NCBI GenBank assembly: GCA_040510575.1
Contig: JBEVIU010000146.1
Span: 1 to 6,502 of the forward strand
Source of the DNA: DASUMF01 sp040510575
GTDB lineage: Bacteria > Actinomycetota > Acidimicrobiia > IMCC26256 > DASPTH01
DNA: 6,502 nt
Reading direction: 5' to 3'
Part shown: piece after piece, positions 1-6,208 of the stretch
How the letters are laid out: every line of letters begins with the position of its first letter
How positions within the stretch are numbered: the first letter of the stretch is position 1
The notes under the pieces: model-generated
Told to the model about the DNA's origin: nothing
What the model saw: the letters and a program-made list of their open reading frames with translations, nothing else
Databases searched by the model: none
Made by a program: the position numbers and the translations under genes

Positions 1-1811
1 GGGTCGTTCTCCGGGTTGGTGATCGCCGCGAACCACGACGTGTCGTTCTTGCCGCTGTTCTGCGCGGTACCGGTCTTGCCGATGACCGTCGGGCCCTCGT
101 AGGTGCGGAACGCCGCGTACGCCGTGCCTTCGCTGCTGTACACGACGCCGTGGAGACCGGCGAAGATCGCGTCGCGGATCCCGGGATCGAGCCCGGTCGC
201 GGTCTTCACCATCGGCTCGCTCGTGCGAACGACGGGCCCGGTCTCGCCTGCCGGAAGCCCGACGCGACTCCCGTGCACGCTCTGGACGAGTTGCGGCGTG
301 TAGAGCGTCCCGCCGTTGCCGAACGCCGCGTACGCATCGGCCAGTTGGAGCGGCGTGACCAACACGTCACCCTGGCCGACCGCGAGGCTCGCGCTGTCAC
401 CCCGCCGCCAGGTGCGCGAGAACTGGTCCGTGTTGTTCTTGTTCCACGACTTGTTGAAGGCGAGGTCGGGGATGCGGCCGGGGTCGTCACCGGGCAGCTC
501 GATCCCAGTTCCGGCATCGAACCCGAAGGTGCGCGCCGTGTTCTGGATGCCGTAGCCCCTCGGGTGGTCCGTCGCGTCGTCGCCGCCTTCATCGCGGTTG
601 TAGATGTTCCAGAAGTCGTTTCCGACGTTGTAGAAGTACACGTCACTCGAGACGGTCAGCGCCCTCGGCAAGTTGACGGAGCCGTACGACGCCTTGCGCG
701 CGTTGCACCGCTCATCCTGCTCGTTGCCGAACTTGAAGCAACCCTCGTCGTAGTACGTGTCCTCCGGTGCGCGGATGTTGTTCTGCAGCATCGCGATCGA
801 CGACAGGAGCTTGAACGTGGAGCCGGGCGCGTAGGGATTCAGGGCGCGGTCGATGAGCGGCGACGACGGATCGTTGAAGTACTGATCGGAGTTCCCGGCG
901 ATGAAGTCGTTCGGATCGAACGTCGGCGCCGACGACATCGCCACCACCTGGCCGGTGCGGGCGTCGAGCACCACCACTGCGCCACCCTTCGGGTGGTAGT
1001 AGTTCCCCGTGTCGGGGCTCACCAGTGAGCTCGCACCGTCGATGCCCTGCTGGAGCGACTCGGCGGCGATCGCCTCGGTGTCGAGGTCGATGCTCAGCTG
1101 CACGTCGTCGCCGGCCTTCGGCGCCTTCGTCGTGGTCACGCTGGTGACCTGGCCGCGGTTGTCGACCTGCACCGTGTCGACGCCTGGCTCGCCGCGCAGC
1201 ACATCTTCATACGTGAGCTCGACACCGTCCTTGCCGATGACATCGTCGAGCTGGTACCCCGACTTCGGACGCGCCTTCAGCTCGTCGTCGTTGATCTTGC
1301 CGATGTACCCGAGCACGTGCGCGGCGGTGGTGCCGTAGTTGTACTTGCGCACCGGCGTGCTGTCGACCGACGTGAACGGGAACTCCGTCGCGTGCTCCGC
1401 GAGGTAGATCTGCTGGTCGTCGGTGAGGTCGGTCGCCACCGGCACCTTCTCGAACGGGGCGTACTGCTGGGAGTCGAGGTGCTGTTCGATGTCCTCGGGC
1501 GCCACACCCAGGAACGTCGCCAACGACGTCACCAACTTCGCCTTCTCGTCGAGGGGTACCTGTTGGCGGTCGACCATGAGCGACTTCACGAGCACCGTCT
1601 CGGCGAGCACCTTCCCCTTCGCGTCGAGGATCGCCCCCCGCAGCGCGGGCACCGAGATGGTGTCCTGGCGTTGCTTCTGCGCGGCGACGGCGAGCTTCTC
1701 GCCTCCCGTCACCTGCAGGAACCAGAGTCGTGTGAGCAGGCCACCGAAGAGCGCGACCACGACGATCCCGATCACCACGAGCCGCGCGCGGGTGTCGACC
1801 TCTTGTTTCAT
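1..1811 (-). CDS. mrdA: Penicillin-binding protein 2, peptidoglycan transpeptidase of the elongasome (C-terminus cut by window edge)
   Basis: This is a class B PBP that crosslinks peptidoglycan during lateral wall growth, anchored in the membrane and acting outside it with RodA and MreBCD. 603 residues are visible. A short cytoplasmic tail and one membrane anchor (about 10-31) are followed by the N-terminal non-catalytic domain, which contains the LRGAILD motif at 57-63. The transpeptidase domain starts near 275. All three catalytic motifs are present: S331-T-F-K334 (nucleophile Ser331), S388-S-D390, and K579-T-G-T582. GQGDVLVTPLQLADAYA at about 479-495 is also typical of the family. The reading frame is still open at the window edge, a few tens of residues after KTG, so only the C-terminal tail is missing. 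The ATG start is 16 bp after the mreD stop and has a GGTGAG ribosome site. The only two cysteines seen, C358 and C369, lie in the exported domain. Family identity is secure. Assignment to PBP2 rather than a FtsI-type PBP rests mainly on the mreBCD neighbourhood. Confidence 0.95.
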   Translation of the reverse strand, partial: MKQEVDTRARLVVIGIVVVALFGGLLTRLWFLQVTGGEKLAVAAQKQRQDTISVPALRGAILDAKGKVLAETVLVKSLMVDRQQVPLDEKAKLVTSLATFLGVAPEDIEQHLDSQQYAPFEKVPVATDLTDDQQIYLAEHATEFPFTSVDSTPVRKYNYGTTAAHVLGYIGKINDDELKARPKSGYQLDDVIGKDGVELTYEDVLRGEPGVDTVQVDNRGQVTSVTTTKAPKAGDDVQLSIDLDTEAIAAESLQQGIDGASSLVSPDTGNYYHPKGGAVVVLDARTGQVVAMSSAPTFDPNDFIAGNSDQYFNDPSSPLIDRALNPYAPGSTFKLLSSIAMLQNNIRAPEDTYYDEGCFKFGNEQDERCNARKASYGSVNLPRALTVSSDVYFYNVGNDFWNIYNRDEGGDDATDHPRGYGIQNTARTFGFDAGTGIELPGDDPGRIPDLAFNKSWNKNNTDQFSRTWRRGDSASLAVGQGDVLVTPLQLADAYAAFGNGGTLYTPQLVQSVHGSRVGLPAGETGPVVRTSEPMVKTATGLDPGIRDAIFAGLHGVVYSSEGTAYAAFRTYEGPTVIGKTGTAQNSGKNDTSWFAAITNPEND

Positions 1812-1820
1812 CGTGTGCCG

Positions 1821-1826
1821 CTCACC
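1821..1826 (-). promoter_or_regulatory. Ribosome binding site of mrdA
   Basis: GGTGAG on the minus strand lies nine bases before the ATG at 1811 and just after the mreD TAG stop. It supports this start for PBP2, which also places the short basic/polar N-terminal tail directly before the membrane anchor. Confidence 0.55.
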
Positions 1827-1827
1827 G

Positions 1828-2364
1828 CTACCGGTTCCGCCTGGGGGCCCGCAAGGCCTTCCAGTCTCGCAGACCGCTCACCTCGCGCTCGCGCGCGGCA
1901 CGCCGCACCACCGGGAACACGAGCGGGGCGATCAGGGCGTCGAAGAGCGCGGCGATGAGGATCGTCTTGAAGCTCGCCATCGACAGGTATCCCTGCTCAC
2001 CGACCAGGGCGCCGACGAAGATGAACACGAGACCGCCGAACAATCCGCCCACTCCGCCCAGGATGGGCGCGATCCACGGGGTGCTGCGCACGATCCCGGC
2101 CTGGAACACGCCGACTGCGTAGCCCGTGATCGCGTACGTCATGGCGAGGAGCCCCAGCGGCGTGGGCGAGAAGAGGTCCATCGCGAGCCCCATCGCGAAG
2201 CCGAAGATCGCACCGGAGTCAGCGCCTTCCTCGTAGGCGACGGCGAGCACGCACACCAGGCCGACCTCGGGCCCGACGCCGTCGATCCGCAGGTGGGTGA
2301 AGAGCGTGGTCTGCAGCAGCACCGCGCCCAGGATCACCAGCCCGAGACGCACCCGCCTCATCAT
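1828..2364 (-). CDS. mreD: Rod shape-determining membrane protein MreD
   Basis: MreD is a small integral membrane protein that joins MreC and the PBP2-RodA wall synthase in the elongation complex. The product is 178 residues, close to the usual 160-180. It is almost entirely hydrophobic, with about five or six membrane segments by eye (near 5-22, 33-48, 50-66, 69-88, 98-121, 134-156) and a basic tail (RRAARER... to APRRNR). The stretch GFAMGLAMDLFSPTPLGLLA (about 55-74) matches the conserved MreD core, in which a GxxxDL turn is followed by PLG. Two ATG codons stand in tandem at 2364 and 2361. The first overlaps the mreC stop as ATGA, indicating translational coupling, so I chose it; the true start could be one codon later. 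The stop is TAG at 1830-1828. Membership in mreBCD and the MreD-type core make the call firm despite low conservation in this family. Confidence 0.92.
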   Translation of the reverse strand: MMRRVRLGLVILGAVLLQTTLFTHLRIDGVGPEVGLVCVLAVAYEEGADSGAIFGFAMGLAMDLFSPTPLGLLAMTYAITGYAVGVFQAGIVRSTPWIAPILGGVGGLFGGLVFIFVGALVGEQGYLSMASFKTILIAALFDALIAPLVFPVVRRAAREREVSGLRDWKALRAPRRNR

Positions 2365-3224
2365 TGCGTGGGCGCCGTCGGGCGCAGGATCTTCACGATG
2401 TCGACGCTGTCGAGATCGACGACCGGCGCGAGCTTCGTCTCGGGTGCGACCGCGCTGGTCGCCGGGACCGCTCTCGTGACCCGGCCGATGGACAGGCCCT
2501 TCGGGAAGATCGACGCCGCGCCCCCCGACGTGACGACGAGATCGCCCTTGGCGATCGCGGTCCCCGCGCCCGAGCTGCCCGCGAGCTGGAAGGACAGCAG
2601 GCTGCTGCTGGCGACACCACGCACGGCACCGATCGGACCGGGGGCGCCCGCCTGCACGAGCTGCGCGCCGGCACCGAAGTCGCGGTCGTCGATGCGTTGG
2701 ATCACCGCGCTGTTGCTCGCGACCGACTGCACGCGTCCGACGAGTGCAGCGCCTACGTCGCCACCGATCACGACTGGCATGTCGACCGCGATCCCGTCCG
2801 AGCTGCCCTTGTCGATCCGCCACGTCCGGTGGAAGTTGTCGACCGACCCGGTCTCGACCGTGGCCACGATGCCGTCGTAGTCCTCGATCTGCGGGATGTC
2901 GAAGATGGCACGGAAGCGGTCGTTCTCCGACACCGCGTCCTGGCCGCGATCGACCTCGGCTTGCAGCTTCGCGTTCGCGTCGCGCAACTGCGCGTTCTCG
3001 GCCTCCAGCTCGTCGGCGCGTCCGAAGCTGTCGAAGAAGTCGGCAACGGGATCGATCGCGCTGTCGACGACTCGTTGCAGCGGTGAGATCACGTCTTGGG
3101 CGACGCTGCGCGCCGAGTCGACCAGCCCCGAGCCGCGCTCGTCGAGCGAGATGAGCACGAGGGAGGTGATCACGAGCAGCACCAGGGTCAGGCGCCGACG
3201 GCGATCCTGCCGGTAGACGACCAC
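2361..3224 (-). CDS. mreC: Rod shape-determining protein MreC
   Basis: MreC is a bitopic membrane protein whose extracytoplasmic domain forms a scaffold that activates PBP2 and links it to MreB. The 287-residue product has a basic cytoplasmic tail (RQDRRRR at 5-11), one membrane helix (about 12-27), a coiled coil (about 69-104, rich in E/L/N heptad-like positions), then the paired beta-barrel region. Typical MreC signatures are FHRTWRIDKGSSDGI (131-145), ALVGRVQSVASNSAV (160-174) and GDLVVTSGGAASIFPKGLSIGRV (split at 227-236 and 237-249). No cysteine is present. The start is GTG; no ATG occurs in frame before residue 149, and starting here keeps the basic tail. Only a weak GAG lies upstream, at 3233-3231, and its first base belongs to a strong hairpin (3233-3248). 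The gene begins 25 bp after the mreB stop and ends in a 4-bp ATGA overlap with mreD. Confidence 0.95.
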   Translation of the reverse strand: MVVYRQDRRRRLTLVLLVITSLVLISLDERGSGLVDSARSVAQDVISPLQRVVDSAIDPVADFFDSFGRADELEAENAQLRDANAKLQAEVDRGQDAVSENDRFRAIFDIPQIEDYDGIVATVETGSVDNFHRTWRIDKGSSDGIAVDMPVVIGGDVGAALVGRVQSVASNSAVIQRIDDRDFGAGAQLVQAGAPGPIGAVRGVASSSLLSFQLAGSSGAGTAIAKGDLVVTSGGAASIFPKGLSIGRVTRAVPATSAVAPETKLAPVVDLDSVDIVKILRPTAPTQ

Positions 3225-3232
3225 GTCGATCT

Positions 3233-3248
3233 CGCGCCCGAAGGCGCG
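3233..3248 (-). promoter_or_regulatory. UUCG-capped GC hairpin between mreB and mreC
   Basis: Read on the minus strand this is CGCGCC-TTCG-GGCGCG: six uninterrupted G-C pairs (3248/3233 to 3243/3238) closing a TTCG loop through a C-G pair, the exceptionally stable cUUCGg RNA tetraloop arrangement. It begins one base after the mreB stop codon and ends eight bases before the mreC GTG, taking the first base of the only Shine-Dalgarno-like GAG. No T-run follows, so it is not a standard intrinsic terminator. Occlusion of mreC initiation, protection of the mreB 3' end, or partial attenuation are all possible. The structure is read directly from the sequence; its function is inferred. Confidence 0.7.
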
Positions 3249-3249
3249 G

Positions 3250-4287
3250 TCAGTCCTGCGACCCGGAGCTCAGGACCTGCTGGAGCACATCGAAGTTCTC
3301 GAGACACTGCCCGGAGCCGAGCACGACCGAGTAGAGCGGGTGCTTCGATCGGTAGACGGGCATGCCGGTCTCCGCCTGGATCAGGTTCTCGAGCCCGATG
3401 AGCTGCGAGCCACCCCCGGTGATCATGATCCCCGACTCCATGATGTCGGCTGCGAGCTCGGGTGGCGTCTTGTCGAGCGTCACCTTGACCGCGTCGACGA
3501 TCGCCGCCGTGGGCTCCTCGATCGCTTCGCGGATCTCCATGGTCGAGATCACGATGGTCTTCGGGAGACCGCTCACGAGGTCGCGCCCGCGCACCTCGGC
3601 GTAGATCTCCTCTTCGAGCGGCCACGCGCTCGCGAGCTGCATCTTCACCTCTTCGGCGGTGCGCTCACCGAGCGCGAGTGAGTACTCGCGCTTCACGAAA
3701 TTCATGATCGCTTCGTCGAACTCGTCACCGCCGACGCGGCTCGACTCGCTCACGACGATGCCACCGAGCGAGATCACTGCGACTTCGGTGGTACCGCCAC
3801 CGACGTCGACGATCATGTTCCCGGCCGGCTCGTGCACGCGCAGCCCTGAGCCGATCGCCGCCGCCATCGGCTCCTCGATCACGAGGACCGGCTTGCGCGC
3901 ACCCGCGAACTCGGCGGCTTCCTGCACGGCGCGACGCTCGACACCCGTGATCCCCGACGGGATGCAGATCACCATGCGGGGCTTGGCCCAGCGGCGCTGG
4001 TGCACCCGCTGGATGAAGTACCGCAGCATCTTCTCGCAGATGTCGAAGTCGGAGATCACACCGTCTTTGAGCGGCCGGACGGCCTGGATGTAGCCAGGCG
4101 TGCGGCCGAGCATGCGCTTCGCCTCGGAACCGACAGCCAAGAGGCGGTTGTCGTTCGTGTTCAGCGCGACGATCGACGGCTCGTCGAGGACGATGCCTTT
4201 CCCGCGCACGTACACGAGCGTGTTGGCCGTGCCGAGATCGACCGCCATGTCACGGCCGACAACGGAAGAGAACCAGGGCTCGGGCAC
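3250..4287 (-). CDS. mreB: Rod shape-determining protein MreB (bacterial actin)
   Basis: MreB is an actin-like ATPase forming membrane-bound filaments that orient the lateral wall-synthesis machinery through MreC, MreD, RodA and PBP2. The product has 345 residues (E. coli MreB: 347). The actin-fold motifs occur in order: phosphate-1 DLGTANT (17-23), the VICIPSGITGVERRA stretch (106-120), EEPMAAAIG (138-146), phosphate-2 DVGGGTTEVAVIS (161-173), and adenosine motif TGGGSQLIG (290-298). In MreBs I know, the last motif usually reads GGGALL, so the A-to-S and L-to-Q changes are unusual. The start is GTG with GGAG ten bases upstream. No other usable start lies between it and the in-frame TAG at 4356-4354. 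Starting at Met14 would leave only three residues before DLGTANT. The N-terminus PEPWFSSVV is hydrophobic and might help membrane contact. It lies 153 bp after ndk and 25 bp before mreC. Confidence 0.97.
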   Translation of the reverse strand: MPEPWFSSVVGRDMAVDLGTANTLVYVRGKGIVLDEPSIVALNTNDNRLLAVGSEAKRMLGRTPGYIQAVRPLKDGVISDFDICEKMLRYFIQRVHQRRWAKPRMVICIPSGITGVERRAVQEAAEFAGARKPVLVIEEPMAAAIGSGLRVHEPAGNMIVDVGGGTTEVAVISLGGIVVSESSRVGGDEFDEAIMNFVKREYSLALGERTAEEVKMQLASAWPLEEEIYAEVRGRDLVSGLPKTIVISTMEIREAIEEPTAAIVDAVKVTLDKTPPELAADIMESGIMITGGGSQLIGLENLIQAETGMPVYRSKHPLYSVVLGSGQCLENFDVLQQVLSSGSQD

Positions 4288-4297
4288 GGTGCGGCGA

Positions 4298-4301
4298 CTC
4301 C
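4298..4301 (-). promoter_or_regulatory. Ribosome binding site of mreB
   Basis: GGAG on the minus strand lies ten bases before the GTG at 4287. It supports the GTG start over the internal Met14. Confidence 0.55.
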
Positions 4302-4310
4302 GACGAACGA

Positions 4311-4334
4311 AAGAGCGAAGAGCGAGGAAGAGCG
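4311..4334 (-). repeat. Triplicated CGCTCTT 7-mer in the mreB leader
   Basis: On the transcribed strand CGCTCTT occurs at 4334-4328, 4324-4318 and 4317-4311; the last two are directly tandem and the first is separated by CCT. This gives a pyrimidine-rich stretch beginning ten bases before the mreB ribosome site. CUCU within the repeats could pair with GGAG through one G-U pair, but that is speculation. It may be chance low complexity. Confidence 0.5.
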
Positions 4335-4350
4335 GCTCGGATCGGACGTC

Positions 4351-4381
4351 AGGCTAGTCGGGACCCTCTCGTCCGTGTCGA
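4351..4381 (-). promoter_or_regulatory. Possible promoter for mreBCD-mrdA
   Basis: On the minus strand TCGACA (4381-4376) matches five of six bases of the TTGACA -35 box. TAGCCT (4356-4351) fits the TAnnnT pattern of a -10 box. The spacer is 19 bp, longer than ideal. A short inverted repeat, GGAC...GTCC (4374-4361), lies in the spacer. Transcription would begin near 4344, giving a leader of about 57 bases. This is the only intergenic gap in the window large enough to hold a promoter. The match is weak and the call rests partly on position. Confidence 0.3.
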
Positions 4382-4440
4382 GCGCGGCTGAGCAGTGCTG
4401 CGAAGTGTCCCGTGAACTGCACGAATGCGCGAATCGCGGA

Positions 4441-4854
4441 TCACCCGAGGTCGGGGAAGAACAGCGCGATCTCGCGCGTGGCGGACTCCGGACCGTCGGA
4501 GCCGTGCACGAGGTTCTCCTGGGTCTCCAACGCGAGATCGCCGCGAATCGTGCCCGGCGCGGCCTCTCGCGGGTTGGTCGTGCCCATCAGACCGCGGACG
4601 ACCTTCCACGTGTCGGGACCGCCTTCCACCACGAGCGCGACGAGCGGACCACGCGTGATGAACGCGACGAGATCAGCGAAGAACGGCTTCTCGCGGTGCT
4701 CGTCGTAGTGACGGCCGGCAAGGTCGGCGTCGAGCGTGCGCTGCTCCATCGCGACGATGGTGAGGCCCTTGCGCTCGAGCCGTCCGACGATCTCGCCGAC
4801 GAGACGACGCTCGACAGCGTCAGGCTTGCAGAGGACGAGGGTGCGTGTGCTCAT
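4441..4854 (-). CDS. ndk: Nucleoside diphosphate kinase
   Basis: This enzyme transfers the gamma phosphate of ATP to other (deoxy)nucleoside diphosphates through a phosphohistidine, balancing the cytoplasmic NTP/dNTP pools. The 137-residue product is the normal length for a bacterial NDK. K10 in [10 protein letters not shown]87 and R104 (in GTIRGD), N114, and catalytic His117 in [12 protein letters not shown] are all in place. [13 protein letters not shown] (47-59) and [17 protein letters not shown] (90-106) are characteristic of the family. The ATG lies 12 bp after the folC stop, with no recognisable Shine-Dalgarno in the gap or the end of folC, so translation probably depends on coupling to folC. 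From memory, valS-folC-X-ndk is also the order in Mycobacterium and Streptomyces, where X is a DUF4233 membrane protein absent here. Confidence 0.98.
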   Translation of the reverse strand: MSTRTLVLCKPDAVERRLVGEIVGRLERKGLTIVAMEQRTLDADLAGRHYDEHREKPFFADLVAFITRGPLVALVVEGGPDTWKVVRGLMGTTNPREAAPGTIRGDLALETQENLVHGSDGPESATREIALFFPDLG

Positions 4855-4866
4855 GGCTGCGAGAAG

Positions 4867-6198
4867 TTACCGGACGAGCGCGCTGCGGGCCGGACCGGCG
4901 ACATACAGCGATCCGGCGACGACCACCTGGTCGCCGCGCTCGCTGGTGTCGATGGCGCGTCGCACCGCCGCCGCGACCGCATCGACCACTTCGATGTGAT
5001 CGGGCGCCACGCCGAGTGTGAGAGCCGCGTCGGCGACCTCCTGCGGCTCGCGCGCGCGCGGAATTTCGGGTCGGGTCGCGATCACGCGGTCGCCGGCGCG
5101 CACGCCGAGCGCGTCGAGCATCTCGAGTGCGTCCTTCTGTTGCAGGATCCCGACCACCCAGGTGCGCGTCGCACCGCCGTCACTGGGTGCGGGGAACTCC
5201 TCGTCGAGCGCGGCGCGCACCGCGTGCGCGCCCGCGACGTTCTTCGTGCCGTCGATCACCACCAGTGGATCGCGCGCGACCACTTCGAGCCGCCCGGGCG
5301 AGCTCACCGACGCGAACGCTTCGGCAACCACATCCGGGTCGAGCGCGCGGCCGAGGAACGCCTCGGCGGCGGCGAGCGCGATGGCCGCGTTGTCGCCCTG
5401 GTGTGCTCCGTGCAACGGGAGGAACAGGTCGGTGAGCGCGCTCCAAGGGGTGAAGAGGTCGAGCACCCGCCCTCCGACCGCGAGGCGGTTGGCGTGCACA
5501 CCGAAGTCGCGGTCGCGCAGGAGCGCCCGCTCGGGCTGGTTGGCCAGGAACAGCGGCACGAGGTCGGGATCGGTCTCCCCCAGGACCAGCGTGGCCCCCG
5601 GCTTGACGATCCCGGCCTTCTCCCGGGCGATGTCGACCCTGCTGTTCCCCAGGTACTCCACGTGGTCGAGCTCCACGTTGGTGACCACCGCCACCAGGCC
5701 GTCGACCACGTTCGTGGCGTCCCACAGGCCACCCAGGCCCACCTCGATGACGGCCAGGTCGACCGCCACGTCGGCAAACCACTCCAGCGCGGCGCCGTGC
5801 ACGATCTCGAAGTAGCTGGGTCGCTGCGGAAGCAGATCCTCGATGCTCGCGATGTGCGCGAGCAGCCGATCGAGCTCGTCGTCGGCGATCGGCTCCCCGT
5901 TCCACGACATGCGCTCGTTGAAACGCTCGAGATACGGGCTGGTGTCGGTGCCCACCGACAAGCCGTCGGCAACCAGCAGCGCGGTCGCGATGCGCGCGAC
6001 CGTCGTCTTGCCGTTCGTGCCGGTGATGTGGATCACCGGGTACTGCAGCTGAGGCGAACCGAGCAGCTCGATGAGCGCTTCCATGCGCGACAGCGGCTCG
6101 GGTGCCATGCGGCGCGTGGAGCCCGACGGCACGCCGACCATCCGCTCGAGGTTCACGTGCGCGTCGAGCCACACGCGCAGGTCGGGCTCGCGCGTCAT
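4867..6198 (-). CDS. folC: Folylpolyglutamate synthase / dihydrofolate synthase, divergent
   Basis: FolC is a Mur-ligase-type enzyme that adds glutamate to dihydropteroate and/or to folates using ATP, keeping folates in the cell. The 443-residue product shows the FolC plan: a leading region ending in LIELLGSPQ (42-50), P-loop HITGTNGKTTVAR (57-69), SPYLERFNERM (87-97), EVGLGGLWDATNVV (152-165), TNVELDHVEYLG (173-184), AREKAGIVKPG (191-201), HGAHQGDNAAIALAA (263-277) and SPGRLEVV (300-307). The C-terminal glutamate-ligase domain follows. Several hallmark residues are changed. SPHL reads SPYL, the Arg of GLGGR(x)DATN is Leu158, and the D-x-A-H-N-P motif reads D316-G-T-K-N-V, with Lys319 for His and Val for Pro. 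Mur-like GKTT replaces GKGS, though related forms occur in other actinobacterial FolC proteins. The start ATG is 10 bp after the valS stop. I call folC because of overall pattern and neighbours, but a shifted substrate or loss of one of the two activities is possible. Confidence 0.87.
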   Translation of the reverse strand: MTREPDLRVWLDAHVNLERMVGVPSGSTRRMAPEPLSRMEALIELLGSPQLQYPVIHITGTNGKTTVARIATALLVADGLSVGTDTSPYLERFNERMSWNGEPIADDELDRLLAHIASIEDLLPQRPSYFEIVHGAALEWFADVAVDLAVIEVGLGGLWDATNVVDGLVAVVTNVELDHVEYLGNSRVDIAREKAGIVKPGATLVLGETDPDLVPLFLANQPERALLRDRDFGVHANRLAVGGRVLDLFTPWSALTDLFLPLHGAHQGDNAAIALAAAEAFLGRALDPDVVAEAFASVSSPGRLEVVARDPLVVIDGTKNVAGAHAVRAALDEEFPAPSDGGATRTWVVGILQQKDALEMLDALGVRAGDRVIATRPEIPRAREPQEVADAALTLGVAPDHIEVVDAVAAAVRRAIDTSERGDQVVVAGSLYVAGPARSALVR

Positions 6199-6208
6199 CA
6201 GTGCCAGC

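Noticed and set aside
150..1028. A 292-codon plus-strand open frame opposite mrdA.
   Set aside because: It mirrors the transpeptidase domain of PBP2 and is Val/Arg-rich without domain features.
2365..2823. Extension of the mreD frame upstream, giving a 331-residue protein.
   Set aside because: The extra part overlaps the conserved end of mreC and is Arg/Gly-rich shadow sequence. MreD is normally 160-180 residues, matching the ATGA-overlap start at 2364.
1423..2880. A 485-codon plus-strand open frame opposite mrdA, mreD and mreC.
   Set aside because: It is antisense to three confidently identified genes, has low-complexity Ser/Arg/Thr-rich translation, and shows no ribosome site or motif.
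4428..4438. Short inverted repeat CGCGATTCGCG just after the ndk stop, as a possible terminator.
   Set aside because: The stem is only four or five pairs with almost no loop and no T-run follows. Such short palindromes are common at this GC content.
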